Shown piece after piece: positions 47,346 through 59,639 of a stretch of 64,000 nucleotides of DNA (the first letter of the stretch is position 1; every line of letters begins with the position of its first letter). The notes under the pieces are model-generated. The model saw nothing but the letters and a program-made list of their open reading frames with translations. It searched no databases and was not told the DNA's origin. A program made the position numbers and the translations under genes. The DNA comes from Pyrenopolyporus hunteri. Its lineage: Eukaryota > Ascomycota > Sordariomycetes > Xylariales > Hypoxylaceae. The stretch lies in the NCBI GenBank assembly GCA_902806595.1, contig CADCXC010000037.1, forward strand, positions 1,984,001 through 2,048,000, in the 5' to 3' direction.

Positions 47346-50300
47346 ATGCTGAGTAGCTCCCTACGATTATCGAGCAGCCAGCTCCTTAGAGCTAGCTGCC
47401 GTACCTCAAGATGTGCCCCCCATGCCTCCAGGTACCTCTCTATCACCTCCGCTCGCCGCCCCCTTGCCCTCGCCGCCCAGAAGAGATGTCAATCCACGAC
47501 GACGACGACGGCGCCGTCCCCCAATGACAACTTCTTGTCCGGCAACACCGCCAACTACATCGACGAGATGTATTTGCAGTGGAAGGAGGATCCGCAAAGC
47601 GTTCACGTGTCATGGCAGGTCTACTTCAAGAACATGGAGAGTGGCGACATGCCTATTCAGCAGGCCTTCACTCCTCCCCCCACCCTTGTTCCCAATGCGA
47701 CGGGAGGTGTTGGGCCAGCTGTAGGTATAGGTGTAGGAGTTGGGCAGGGCTCTGACGTTATGAACCACTTGAAAGTCCAGTTGCTAGTTCGAGCATACCA
47801 GGCCCGCGGCCATCATAAGGCTAATATCGATCCCCTCGGCATCCGTAACGAGCAGAAGGGGTTCACCAATGTCAAGCCCAAGGAACTATCTCTCGACCAC
47901 TACCAATTTACCGAAAAGGACCTCGATAAGGAGTTCACCCTTGGCCCGGGCATCCTGCCGCGTTTCAAGCGAGAAGGACGAGACAAGATGACTCTTCGCG
48001 AGATCATTGCCGCTTGTGAGAAGATATACTGCGGCTCCTACGGTGTCGAATTCATTCATATCCCCGACAGAGCCAAGTGCGACTGGTTGAGAGAACGTGT
48101 CGAGGTCCCCCAACCGTTTAAGTACTCGATTGACGAGAAGCGTCGGATTCTCGACCGCTTAATCTGGAGTTCCAGTTTCGAGTCTTTCTTGGCTACCAAG
48201 TATCCCAATGACAAGCGATTCGGTCTGGAGGGTTGCGAGACCCTCGTGCCCGGAATGAAGGCGCTAATCGACCGAAGTGTCGACTACGGTGTCAAGGATA
48301 TTGTCATCGGAATGCCTCATCGTGGCCGTCTTAACGTGCTTAGCAATGTCGTCCGCAAGCCGAACGAGTCTATCTTTAGTGAATTCGCCGGTACTGCTGG
48401 AGCTGAAGACGAAGGATCTGGAGATGTCAAGTACCATCTAGGTATGAACTTTGAACGTCCTACGCCCTCCGGTAAGCGCGTCCAGCTTTCCCTCGTAGCC
48501 AACCCCTCGCATCTGGAGGCCGAAGATCCGGTCGTGCTAGGAAAGACCAGGGCTATCCAACATTACAACAATGACGAGTCGACACACCGAACCGCGATGA
48601 GTGTCCTGTTACACGGCGACGCTGCTTTTGCTGCCCAGGGTATTGTATACGAGTGTCTTGGTTTCCACTCCCTGCCGGCGTTCTCGACCGGTGGAACAAT
48701 CCACTTGGTCGTGAATAACCAGATTGGATTCACTACTGATCCGCGATTCGCCCGCTCGACTGCGTACTGTACGGACATTGCCAAGGCCATCGATGCCCCT
48801 GTCTTCCACGTAAACGCCGACGATGTTGAGGCCGTTAACTTCGTCTGTCAGCTAGCCTCGGATTGGCGCGCCGAATTCCAGTCGGACGTTGTCGTCGATC
48901 TCGTCTGCTACCGAAAGCACGGGCACAACGAGACTGACCAGCCATCCTTCACCCAACCCTTGATGTATAAGCGTATCAGTGCGAAGGAACCCCAAATCAA
49001 CATATACGTAGAGAAGCTGCTCCAAGATGGTACATTCACGAAGGAGGACGTCGAGGAACACAAGCAATGGGTCTGGGGCATGTTGGAGGAGAGCTTTGCT
49101 AAGTCCAAAGACTACCAACCGACATCGAAGGAATGGACCACATCTGCTTGGAACGGCTTCAAGTCGCCCAAGGAATTAGCAACTGAGGTCTTACCCCACA
49201 TGCCGACAAGGGTCGACAAGAAGACATTGGAGCACATCGGTGAGGTCATTGGCTCTGCTCCCGAAGACTTCCACCTCCACCGCAATCTGAAACGTATCCT
49301 CCAGAACCGTACCAAGTCGGTCCTTGAGGGCAAGAACATTGACTGGTCGACTGCCGAAGCCCTCGCGTTCGGTTCGCTCGTCACTGAAGGTCACCACGTC
49401 CGTGTCTCCGGTCAGGATGTAGAGCGAGGTACTTTCTCGCAACGACACGCCGTCTTCCATGACCAAGAAAATGAGGACACATACACTCCTCTGCAGCACG
49501 TTAGCAAGGACCAGGGCAAATTCGTCATCTCCAACTCGTCTTTGAGTGAATATGGCGCGTTGGGCTTCGAGTACGGTTACTCGTTGTCGTCTCCGAACGC
49601 GTTGGTCATGTGGGAGGCCCAGTTTGGTGACTTCGCCAACAACGCACAATGTATCATTGATCAGTTCATCGCCTCTGGCGAAGTGAAGTGGATGCAACGG
49701 ACCGGATTGGTCATGTCACTCCCGCATGGTTACGACGGACAAGGCCCTGAGCATTCTTCTGGTCGTATGGAGCGGTATCTACAACTCTGCAACGAAGATC
49801 CGCGCGTGTTCCCGTCAAGGGAGAAGCTCGATCGCCAGCACCAGGATTGTAACATGCAGATTGCCTATATGACTACGCCTGCTAACCTGTTCCACATTCT
49901 GCGCCGACAGATGCACCGGCAATTCCGAAAGCGTAAGTCAATTCATGTAAAACCTAAGACGATCTGCGTGATTGCTAACAGTAACAGCTCTGGTTATCTT
50001 CTTCTCTAAGTCATTACTCCGACACCCTCTCGCTCGCTCCGATATCGAGGACTTCACCGGCGACGACGCCCATTTCAAGTGGATCATCCCCGACCCCGAA
50101 CATCAGACCGGGGCCATTAAGTCCCCTGAGGAGATCGACCGAGTTATTCTCTGCACTGGTCAGGTGTGGGCATCGCTTCACAAGTACCGTGCCGATAACA
50201 AGATCGATAACGTCGCTTTCACTCGAATCGAACAGCTCAACCCCTTCCCATGGGAACAACTCAAAGAGAATCTAGACATGTACAAGAATGCCACGACCAT

Positions 50301-50532
50301 AGTCTGGGCTCAGGAGGAGCCGCTTAATGCGGGTGCATGGAGCTTCACACAACCGCGTATCGAAACCCTCCTGAACCATACTCAATACCACGACCGCAAG
50401 CACGTCATGTACGCTGGCCGAAACCCCTCGGCGTCGGTCGCCACTGGTCTGAAGGCCGTCCACAAGAAGGAAGAAGAAGAGCTCCTAGAAATGGCGTTCA
50501 CCGTAACGCAAGACAAGCTAAAGGGCGAGTAG
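47346..50532 (+). CDS. KGD1: 2-oxoglutarate dehydrogenase E1 component
   Basis: Thiamine-diphosphate enzyme that decarboxylates 2-oxoglutarate and succinylates the E2 lipoyl group; first component of the mitochondrial 2-oxoglutarate dehydrogenase complex of the TCA cycle. Two exons: 47,346-49,932 and 49,988-50,532, with a 55 nt intron (GTAAGT, branch GCTAAC, CAG), joining as QFRKPLVIFFSK in frame to 1,043 residues, the usual fungal length. The N-terminal 45-50 residues are Ser/Arg-rich with few acids, as in a mitochondrial presequence. Landmarks: GMPHRGRLNVL at 322-332, HGDAAFAAQG at 423-432 and NNQIGFTT at 457-464 around the thiamine diphosphate/Mg site, and the C-terminal transketolase-like WAQEEPLNAGAW. 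Confidence 0.96.
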
Positions 50533-51222
50533 AAGGAAAGGAAAATAAAAAGTGAAGCATTGGTATGAGGATTGGGCAGGCATCAGCTATTTCACGCATC
50601 TTGTATTTTATCTTGTGTATAACGCGACCTCGGGAATCAATCGAGGTTCCATAGACGGGTGGTTGCTAATAGGTTTTCCGAGAATCATAACAGGAACTGT
50701 TTATATCTTCAAACTCGGCCTAACTCACAGTTAACGCTGCATACCTACCTAGGTAGGTAGTGCTTGTTCCTGAGCGGATAGCAAGCATATCTTACGCACA
50801 TTAGATTGGGATGCTCGAGACGCTATCGCTTTGCCGAATACCGCCCCAAGAACAGCTGGGGTAAATGATAAGCACCTTGCCTCCCGCCCCCGATTTACCA
50901 ATGACCACGATTTGCTTTATCTCGGTATCGCGAGTATGTCAGCCCTGTGACGAATTCCAGCCGGTACCAATAGAACCGGAATGGCAATGATCGCTGCGTT
51001 CCAATATGTCGTTCGCAAGGCTTATCTCAACGAGATTCAAATATTCAGTTGTCTCTCAACTTAAACGAGGCTTCAGCGCTTGAAGTTTCAATTAGAAATG
51101 AAACATCTCTACCGAAACGCCACTACCTGAGCTACCTACCTAGGTACTTTGAAAAGATAAAAGAGCCAGTCGAGCCAGCAGACAACTTCACCATAATTCG
51201 CCATCTCAATGCGCTGATAACA
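50533..51222. promoter_or_regulatory. Intergenic, promoter of the permease gene
   Basis: 690 bp between KGD1 and the permease. It holds an 18 bp perfect palindrome at 50,742-50,759 (half-site TACCTACCT). The open frame upstream of the permease ATG (from 51,049) is the same frame as exon 1, but the added residues do not resemble the family, so I start the protein at 51,223. Confidence 0.45.
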
Positions 51223-53262
51223 ATGGATTCCTTCGCTTTTCGGCGGCGCGGCCATGCTATCATGGAGAAGGCTCGAATCCGGTTGACTGATAGACATAGC
51301 TGGAAATTGCCTAAGCAGACCAGCAGCGTCGCCCCGTCTCACGTCTGGACCAATGCCGGTATGTCCACGGCTATTCTATGTGTCATGCCGTATCTGTGGC
51401 ACCGACTTTGCTATCGCAGCAGGCCGCTTACCTAGAGGGATATATTAGATCAAGATCCAGTGCCGGAGGATAAACGGACCTGGACCAAGTGGGCGTTCAT
51501 TGGCTACTGGTACTCAGACTTGGTGACTGTCTCAACATGGACCGCAGCCAGCGCGATTATGACCACCGGCCTATCGGCTACTGACGCTATCCTCATCGTT
51601 TTGGTCGCGGGTATAGTATGTATATCTTGGGATTGGTTTATCAGACCCCTAGTTCCTCCACCGCGAAGACTTCCCCTTTTCTTGGCCCGTCCGGAAGTAT
51701 CAGCTTGTGAAACGAGTATACATCCTCACAAAACACTACCACTTTATATACCTCGCGAATAGGAATGCTGACAGCAACTGCTACAGTGCAACGCAGTCCC
51801 GACAATATTGAACGGCGCTATCGGTGCCGATCTGCACATCCCGTTCCCCATCGCTTGCCGAGCCAGTTATGGCTACTGGCTAAGCTACTTCTGCGTCGTC
51901 ACGAGGGCCATCCTCGCGCTGTTCTGGTTCGGTGTCCAGAGCGCCAACGGAGGCACCTGCGTCACAGCTATCATCACGGCTATCTGGCCCAGTTACGCGA
52001 GATTTCCAAATAGACTGCCTGAGTCTGCGGGAACTACGAGCCAAGGGTTGCTGAGCTACTTCATCTATTGGTGCATTCAGTTCCCCCTGCTTCTGATCCC
52101 CTCGCATAGACTCCAGCATCTGTTCTGGGTCAAGACGGCCCTGGTTACACCGATGGCGCTGGCGATGGTTATTTGGATTACAGCGGTCGCCGGTGGCCAG
52201 GGCGACTTCTTCTACGCCCCGGCTTCCGTCACCGGGTCCACAAGGGCATGGCTTTGGCTATCTAACCTGGTGCGTAACCATTCCAGACTCGAGCCCACGC
52301 CCCCCTCTGACTAACCACAACAACAGACTAGCGTCACCGGCGGCTACTCCACACTCGCCGTGAACATCCCGGACTTTTCACGATTCAGTAAGACGCGCGG
52401 CGCCCAGCTATGGCAGCTCCCTTTCATCCCGATCTTCAAGACGCTCGTCGGCGTCTTCGGCATCGTGTCCGCTAGCGCATCCAAGCAGGCCTACGGAGAG
52501 ACGTACTGGTCCCCCCTCGAAATCATCGCGCGGTGGCAGGGGACGCCCGGCGGGCGCGCCGCCGCCTTCTTCGCAGCGTCGATATGGCTGCTGGCGCAGA
52601 TCTCCGTGAACATCAGCGCCAACGGCATTTCGTTCGCCAATGACATCACGACGCTCGCGCCACGGTGGTTCAACATCCGGCGTGGCGTCGTCGCCGTCGC
52701 GCTATTGGGCGGCTGGGCCCTGTGCCCGTGGATCATCATCTCCTCGGCCGCGGCGTTCCTCAGTTTCATGAGCGCGTACGCCATCTTCATGGCGCCGATC
52801 GCGGGCGTGCTCGTCTGCGACTATTGGATCGTGAAAGGGCGCAGATACGACGTCCCCGCCCTGTACGATCCCGAGGGCATATATCGCTACAGGTACGGCG
52901 TTAATTGGCGCGCCCTGGCCACGACCCTCGTGGTCATCGTCCCCCTGCTGCCGGCGCTGGCGCAGAAGGTCACGCCCCAGAATGTGGCTATTAGTCAGGG
53001 CCTGGTGAACCTGTTTACCTTTAATTGGCTATATGGGTTCTTTGTGGCTCTAATACTGTACTACGTCCTCAATTACTTCTTCCCGGACGAGACTACCCTA
53101 ATAGCGAGTGTGGTCCCCGGAATTACTCCAGTCCTAAATGCGGTCGATGCCGATGTGGAAAGCGGCTCAACTCGGGAGGAGAAGGTGAGAGATGGAGTGA
53201 GGGTCGAGATTAGGCCTGCTCCGATTCAAGGGTTACCTGCAGAGAGTATTGCTCCCGCGTGA
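51223..53262 (+). CDS. NCS1 nucleobase permease, Fur subfamily
   Basis: Plasma-membrane proton symporter of the nucleobase-cation-symport-1 family; fungal Fur members take up uracil, uridine, allantoin or uric acid. Four exons: 51,223-51,358, 51,449-51,615, 51,787-52,269 and 52,327-53,262, with introns of 90, 171, 57 nt. All joins keep frame, giving 573 residues, typical of the family. Family landmarks: SWKLPKQTSSVAP and DPVPEDKRTW before TM1, SDLVTVSTW in TM1, LNGAIGADLHIPFPI and SYGYWLSYF around TM3, and CDYWIVKGRRYDVPALYDP near the end of the core. About 12 hydrophobic segments are visible. The start ATG (MDSFAFRRRG) is the first that makes a normal-length N-terminus. Next to it lie a deaminase and a xanthine dioxygenase, which points to a purine or purine breakdown product as substrate; exact substrate unknown. 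Confidence 0.88.
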
Positions 53263-53450
53263 GCGTACTACCATTCGTAAATAACATGAATACCTCCGCA
53301 CATTACACATACAACCCAAAACGGCCAACGGCTGGGAGATTTCGCCTCCCCTTAATTCGCGGCCTACATCGCATCGATAGTCCCTATCTCGGTTCACTCT
53401 TCCCTCCAATCCGACACCTACAATACGCCTTATTTTACCTCCTCCTACCA

Positions 53451-54270
53451 TCAAGCCTCCTCACACCGCCCTCCCACCCGCTCACACCCCCTCGGACACG
53501 GATACCCCGGATCGTTCTGCCACGAGAAATACGGATCCGTCTCGTTCGCCAGCACGCCCGCGATCAACACGCTCCGACTCGGCAAATCAGCCGACTGCCA
53601 GAACACCTCCGCCGACGAGATCCGGATCTGTGCCCACCCCCGCCTCACGAGCGCGCGTATCGACGTCCCGTACACGTACTCCCGGAACCCGGCCCAACGC
53701 ACCGCCGACGCGCACATGGGACAGCTCTCGGCGTTCGTGTAGAGCGACAGCTGCGCGAAGGCGCTTATTGCGGCGGATGGGGTGAGATTATACGGCCCCG
53801 AGGGGTCGGTTAGGATGCCGGTGCAGTTGTTGATTGCGGCGATTTCTCCTATGGTTGGGACGGTGAGTTTTGGTGGTTCTTTTCTTTTCCTGATGGCGCG
53901 GATATAGCGTAGAGCACTAGGGAGTAGAGAGTAGGCTTCGTATATTCTACGTACCGTGGAGTGTCGGGTTTCCGGTCGCGCCCATACTGTTCGCGCCGGC
54001 GCAGACTAGTTCCCCCAGTCCCGATTTCCCCGTGTGGTTCACGATCACGGTGCCGAACGCGGCGAAGGGGCAGGGGTGTCCGAGAGCGAGGTTGGCTTGG
54101 CGCATCCAGTAGGCTCTGGTGCTGAAGGGGATGTTGTTGATAGGAGGTGTGGATTCGCTGATGAGGGTTTGCTCGTTCTCCGCGCTTAGACGAAGGCGGC
54201 GTTCCCAGCAGAGCGCTGAGATACTAAAACAGAGAAATATTGCCTTAAATATCGGTTTAAGACGCATCAT
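53451..54270 (-). CDS. Putative secreted CDA-fold deaminase
   Basis: Zinc-dependent deaminase of the cytidine/deoxycytidylate/guanine deaminase superfamily. Two exons: 54,270-53,955 and 53,848-53,451, with a 106 nt intron (GTACGT donor, TAG acceptor), joining in frame to 237 residues. The N-terminus (MMRLKPIFK followed by AIFLCFSISALCW) looks like a signal peptide or anchor. The zinc site is complete: H105-G106-E107 in NPTLHGEIAAINNC, and C148-P-M-C151. The substrate is not clear from sequence: the HGE...CPMC pattern is shared by guanine deaminase, tRNA adenosine deaminase and related enzymes. Residues 50-100 (AYWMRQANLALGHPCPFAAFG) match the family's first helix and strand. It is convergent with the permease and divergent from the xanthine dioxygenase gene. 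Confidence 0.82.
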
Positions 54271-54715
54271 GTCCTGTTACCCGGCTGTACCGCTTGTACG
54301 CATTCAGATTGACGTAGTCCATCAATATATACGTGAAGGAGTTCGATTTATACGCTTTAAAGATAGGGGCTATAACCGCTAAATACCGCCATCCAGATCC
54401 AGTAAAAATAGGATACGGTGAACATCGAAGGGTTTTATTTGACTGATATTTCTTTTCTGAGGGCTATTGCAATTTGACTCTTGCTAGAGAACCCCGCCCG
54501 CGCTGCGGCACCCCATGCGGCGACTCGTATCAACGGCAGCCTCCGACAGATAGCCATGCATATGAACGATAAAGCAAATCGAGGCTAGCGATGAACCATA
54601 TATTCGTTGCTACCCGTCACATAATGAATCATCGTAGGTCGCATCTTCACTCTTCTATAAGTGAACAAGTATAGAGAAATAAGCGTATTAGTGTCGGACC
54701 TGAAAAGGCTTCACA
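54271..54715. promoter_or_regulatory. Divergent promoter with GATA-type sites
   Basis: 445 bp shared by the deaminase (minus) and xanthine dioxygenase (plus) starts. It contains AGATAG at 54,361-54,366 and 54,548-54,553, CGATAA at 54,567-54,572 and a TGATAT near 54,444. The first three fit the HGATAR consensus bound by nitrogen regulators such as AreA/NIT2. I found no TCGG-N6-CCGA purine-activator (UaY) site by eye. Regulation by nitrogen supply is inference. Confidence 0.45.
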
Positions 54716-56053
54716 ATGTCCCCAAGCGCGGTTAACCCAGAAGCGACCTTCACGCTCACACCGATGAAGAAATCCCCTAGCGACAAACACGATTATGGAG
54801 CGGTTATCAATGGCTTAGATTTGAACGATATAAGCGGTAAGTGACTCTATTAGATCGCGAGTCTCGGCATTAAACACAGCTAGATGCCGACGTCCGCCGC
54901 CTAGCAGATGCTATCTGGATCCATAAAGTCGTCGTAGTTAAGGGACAGAAGGACCTTGCGCCGATAAAGCAGTGGGAGCTCGTAACGCGATTCGACCCCA
55001 ACGCGCCACAGATACATTCTCATGGTGATTTAAATACCTTCAATAGCAAGGGTGGTCTGCTTTCCGTGAGTGAACCGGCAACCCCGATTCGAACGAACCG
55101 AATCTAAGAGCAACAAAAGAAACACCGCGAAGTCGTAGGTATCCCAGGCGCCGAGAACGTCCGTCTAATTGGCAAGGGCTTCCAAGGGGCAGACCACTAT
55201 GGTATCAAGAACAAGACCATCACCAAACCGCTTTCTCACGACTGGCACGAGAAAGAGCTGCCGGAAGAGGAATTTCAGGCGGGGAACACGCGATTCCAAC
55301 GTTGGCACATGGACGCGCCGCTCTACGGGAGAGACCCGGCGTGGTTCACTACCCTGCGCTGTGTCAAGCGGCCTACCGAGCCACAAGTCAACATTCGATG
55401 GGACGACGGCTCTGGTCTTAGCATGAAGGCGGAACCCGGTCTGACCGCTTTTATAAGCAACGTCCAGATGTACGAGATGATGACAGAGGACGAGAAGAAG
55501 ATGGCCGATCACAGTTGGGTCGAATATGCGCCACACCCGGTAGGCGGCTAATTCTACCATATTAGAACGAAACGCTGATGGTTGTTGCAAATAGTACATG
55601 TGGATAGGCGACTGTAAGAGTAATTCTAACGGTCTCGGCATCGTTAGCCAAGGCAGGGAGAAGCAACTCGAGGATCTGGGCGACTTCGACCAGAAAGATG
55701 TGAAAACGTACCCCATGGTCTGGGTCAACCCCGTGACTGGCGAGAAGGCATTTCAGGTCCACGGAATTTGCGCGAGGAAGCTGTTCCTTCGCTCGTCTCT
55801 GATGGAAGAGCCGAGAGTAATCGACGACATCGTTGAGATCAGGAAGCTGCTGAGGACTATCCAAGAGAGAGTATTGAAGCCGGAGTATATCATAATCCCG
55901 AGTCTAGAAGAAGGGGATATTGTCATGTGGGCCAACTATCAGATGTTTCATACGGCTATCGACTATCCCCTCTCTTATGGTCCACGGACCATGCATCAAG
56001 CTAATATTGCTTCGTCTGCTCCTCCCATGGGCCCTAACCCAATACCAGTCTAG
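54716..56053 (+). CDS. xanA: Alpha-ketoglutarate-dependent xanthine dioxygenase
   Basis: Fe(II)/2-oxoglutarate dioxygenase of the TauD family that hydroxylates xanthine to uric acid, the fungal alternative to molybdenum xanthine dehydrogenase. Four exons: 54,716-54,836, 54,884-55,065, 55,120-55,539 and 55,595-56,053, with introns of 47, 54, 55 nt, joining in frame to 393 residues. The iron ligands are H164 and D166 (RWHMDAPLY) and H360 (MFHTAID); R372 should bind 2-oxoglutarate. K137, E152 and N378 sit at the spacings I recall for active-site residues of Aspergillus nidulans XanA, which separates it from plain TauD. It begins MSPSAVNPEA after CACAATG. It is divergent from the deaminase gene and convergent with PPM2 (101 bp between stops). 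Confidence 0.9.
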
Positions 56054-56154
56054 ATATCAGATCAAATATCGAGAGGCGCTAATGGCCTGGGAATTCTCCT
56101 AAATGATCATGTGATGTGCGGGAGCCCCGAAAGGTTTAATGCACCAACAGGCGA

Positions 56155-59100
56155 TCAGCTCATGGTCTCGAGCGCTTTCTGGGAAAGTTCATCAGCCAGG
56201 CGCTTTATATAGAAGTCTCGCATATCATGCGGTATATTCTTGAAGCCGTTCGCGATCCGTGCAAGATCCTGACGACCCTTTTCGTACTATAATTTCTAGA
56301 GTCAGTAACTAGTGTACGTCGAATGAAGTCATTCCGAGGACCCAAAACTTACTGCCGCGAGATCCCGGTTCCCGTACACGTCTCTCCCGGTTGAGTATCC
56401 ATTTTCAAGGTTTCGGAAAAAGACGTTGACAGCGACGCCCAAATTGCTTAACGGTGTGGCAGTGTGCAGCCAAAGAGGCGGAAGGAATAGTATGTCACCC
56501 GGCTCAAGCACAGCTTCATGGGGCTGCGTCTCTGCTAAAGATGGCGACTCGAGTTCGGAAAATACGTCAATACTCGAACTTGACGAGCCCGGAGCGAACG
56601 AGAGTTTGGTAACGTCGGATGGTGGGAACAGGATGAATCTTTTGGACCCCACTATCTGGCAATACACGTTCGCCATGACCTGCTATAGCGTTAGTCGGAC
56701 ATATTAAGGGATTTCGTTGCTTCTCTTACGTCGTAGTGTAGCCACATATTGACTGGTCCAGTGATTCGCAACACCGAACTGAATTCATTCTGCGTCACGA
56801 TCGATAGCGCTTCTGGGAGTTGGAAGTCCCCAGCTAATTGTGGAAAATCCACTCTGATATTAGCTGGCTGGTCGGTTGGGTGCTCCCCGGAAAGGGCACG
56901 AAGGTATAGCCTTTGGCCGTTTGCAATTCCTTGCATTATATCCCCAAATCTTTTCGTTGTGTAAGCAAAATTCTTGCTATTAAAATCCATCTTAGGGCTA
57001 TTGGCTTCGTGGACGACAACCTAGCGATGTGATTAGATGAGACTAAATAGGGGCTTGTGGTAATCATTACCTCTCGATCGAAGCCCAGCTGCTTCACGAT
57101 ATATTCCGGCGTCCAGGTCTGTACGCAGTTCCCTAGTTGGCTTGGACCCAAAACTACTGGCTTACCAGCTTTCAGCACCTCTAAAAATTCAGCCGTCGCG
57201 TTAATCTGAAGCCGAGGTATATCGACCTTGGTGGCTTTCTTGTTACAGGGAACTGAGGCATGTTGACTTCCTGTGTCTTCTGTAGTATCGATAATCCTCG
57301 AGTATTTCCAATTCCCTCCGGCGCCATGCGATGCTGGTAGACCTTGTGAAAAGGCACTTGGATGGTACCTCAGTGTATAGCAGCCGGGATTCCAGAAAGT
57401 TCCCATCGAGAAACACGTAGCACCGCCGCCCATTACGACCAACTGGCCGTCGTCAGCCAATTCGATCGAAACGCCTACTAAGAGCGGCCTAGGGGTGACA
57501 GCTATTTGGCACGCTGAGACAACCCTATAATGTGGATCGGATATGTCTACGATTATGATATCGAAATCTCTCGCGAGAACGCTATTAGCGATAATACCGC
57601 CAATTATAGTCACGTATCCCTCTAGGGAAACGAAGCTAGAAGCACCGTAGCGGTTTATCAAATCGTCTGAATTCCGGATCATATCCACCCCTGAAGTGTG
57701 CGGACTTGAGCGCTTGGAATTTGATAAAGTCGTGAATGAAATTCTCGGCCTGTCATTTTCCGGGAGTATCAAAGTCCACCGTAATACTTGGCTAGCAATG
57801 GTGCCATCTTGGGAAATGCCGCCTGCTAGCACACCTTGGAATTGGATGTCGTTGTTTTCTGTAGAACGGCTTGGCCCTTGGAAGCTAGTCAGTATACCGC
57901 CAAAGACTGGTACGTAGTTTGACTTCAGTATTTCGCACTCAATCCAACCGGAGTCGGGCCGGTACAAAAGACACCCATTAAAAATAGTCGATGCGTCGGA
58001 TTTGCCTCCTATTAGAAGGGCCAGGCTCGAATTACCGAGTCTTGTTATCCCGTGCCGATACAAGGGAACCGGGAGGTCACCTGTCCGTTGCCATTTGTTG
58101 ACACCCCTATTAAAGAGCCAGCAATCCCGTAGAGCGCTAGACGGAGAAGCTCTACCACCCACGAGGAGGCTCCCATATTCGCCCAGATCCGTAATAGTGT
58201 GGCATACGCGACTGCTCGGACCTGTATTATTCGTTTTAATGCCCTGTAGAGCTGAGTCCTTTTCGTAGAGATCGTATGACCTTGGCCGACTGTTCGTTCC
58301 AAGTCCAAACGTGTTGGCTAAGAATTCCTCTCCCAAGAAATTTCTTAACTTCATTGGCGCGCCAAACCGACGTTGGCCCCGGGTACCGGAGCATTCCCTG
58401 AATTCCGCGTCCAGAGAAAATACGGAAATATCGGGGTTCTCCCGACCCCGAGGGCTATCCGGTGCTTCAGTATCTCCGGTGTTGGTCCTAGCCATAACCA
58501 CGCAATAATGGCTCGCGAAAATGGCGAACTCCTCCCACTCATCGAAGGGCTCAATAGCGTCAAGCCTCCTCCTCTCATCTCCCGAAATCCATAGGTCGTT
58601 GGACCATATTCGCCAAAGAGTGTTGACATCGACTTGTGACCAACCCCTGTTGATGAAGCGGTCCCGTTGCGCCTTAATGTCTGGGTAAGTGAAAACAGAT
58701 TTCAGGGGAGTCTTTAACTTTTCAAAGTGACCTAGCATCGTCTTTGCGAACGGATGATCCTTTCCGTCTGGGATGATCTGTTCCAGGAGGCAAAATTCAG
58801 CTGGCCGCGGTTAGCATCTACTACTTCATATCTGCACCCGTGTTTGGGTTATCTACCTTGTCCGAGTGTACTGGCCCATTGTATAACAGAATCTGCACCC
58901 TCAGTTTCCATGTAGGTAATGGATACTTCAGCTACGAACATGAATTCGCAATGAGCAATATCGACGACGGTCGAGAGGGCCTGTTTTATATCGGAAATAC
59001 GACGTAAATCACACCCAATCTCAACATACTGATCACTCTGTAGTTGTATATGATTTCCTACGTTAGTTCTCAGCCCGGTCAGCAAAGAGCTAAGCTCTGG

Positions 59101-59639
59101 GGTATTTTGAACGATTCGACATTTCTTTTCTAACAAATCCGGAAAATCAATGTCTATAAATTTCGTATTCCGACATCTTTCCGGGTATCTGGTCATACAC
59201 TGCCAGGGAAGCACATCACTACCGGACATTAGAGAGCAAGCTAAATATAGTCATAATGTAGGAGCCTACCTGCCACAGCCTAGATTTATGACAACCTTCT
59301 GTTTTTCCGAAGGCCTTTCCAGAAACCGACGAACAGCAACATCGATCACGTGCAACCGAATATGATAGCCTCGATTAATGAGGGGAGCTCGTCTTTGAGG
59401 CTTCTTCACGAAGAACCGAAAAAAGTGAGGCTCGTTAGGGTAGTAGATCCGTTCTACGCTTCTCTTAGATGTAATGCTACTGTTGTTTGTCTTTGGAGGT
59501 AGAATTAGAATAGAGAGATATCTAGATAGGCGAGGATCGGCGAAGCGGGACGTACGGACATAACCAGGTCATCCAGAGCTCGCTCCTTCGGCGAACGGTC
59601 TAACCCTTTCTGGGCTTTGACGCTGAGAGTAGAAGGCAT
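56155..59639 (-). CDS. PPM2: tRNA wybutosine-synthesising protein 4 (Ppm2)
   Basis: Last enzyme of wybutosine formation at position 37 of tRNA-Phe: methylates and methoxycarbonylates the side chain of the modified guanosine. Seven exons: 59,639-59,556, 59,490-59,270, 59,218-58,857, 58,800-57,071, 57,020-56,730, 56,679-56,353 and 56,286-56,155. Introns are 50-66 nt and all joins keep frame, giving 1,048 residues. Domain order: leucine-carboxyl-methyltransferase fold (about 1-330, with NLGCGSDVLPWQ binding SAM and AEFCLLEQIIPDG), then Kelch repeats (LLVGG, LALLIGG, VTIIGG, LVVMGG), then a JmjC domain with WLHYDVMANVYCQIVGSKRF and the iron-site His/Asp pair. Longer than yeast Ppm2 (695), as in other filamentous fungi. 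The fused three-domain layout rules out a simple Ppm1. Confidence 0.93.

Noticed and set aside
49972..50532. A separate gene after KGD1
   Set aside because: It is the last exon of KGD1; a 55 nt intron with GTAAGT, GCTAAC and CAG joins it in frame and completes the conserved C-terminus.
55080..55110. B-box-like GATTCGAAC near 55,086
   Set aside because: It lies in a 54 nt intron of the xanthine dioxygenase gene and has no cloverleaf context.
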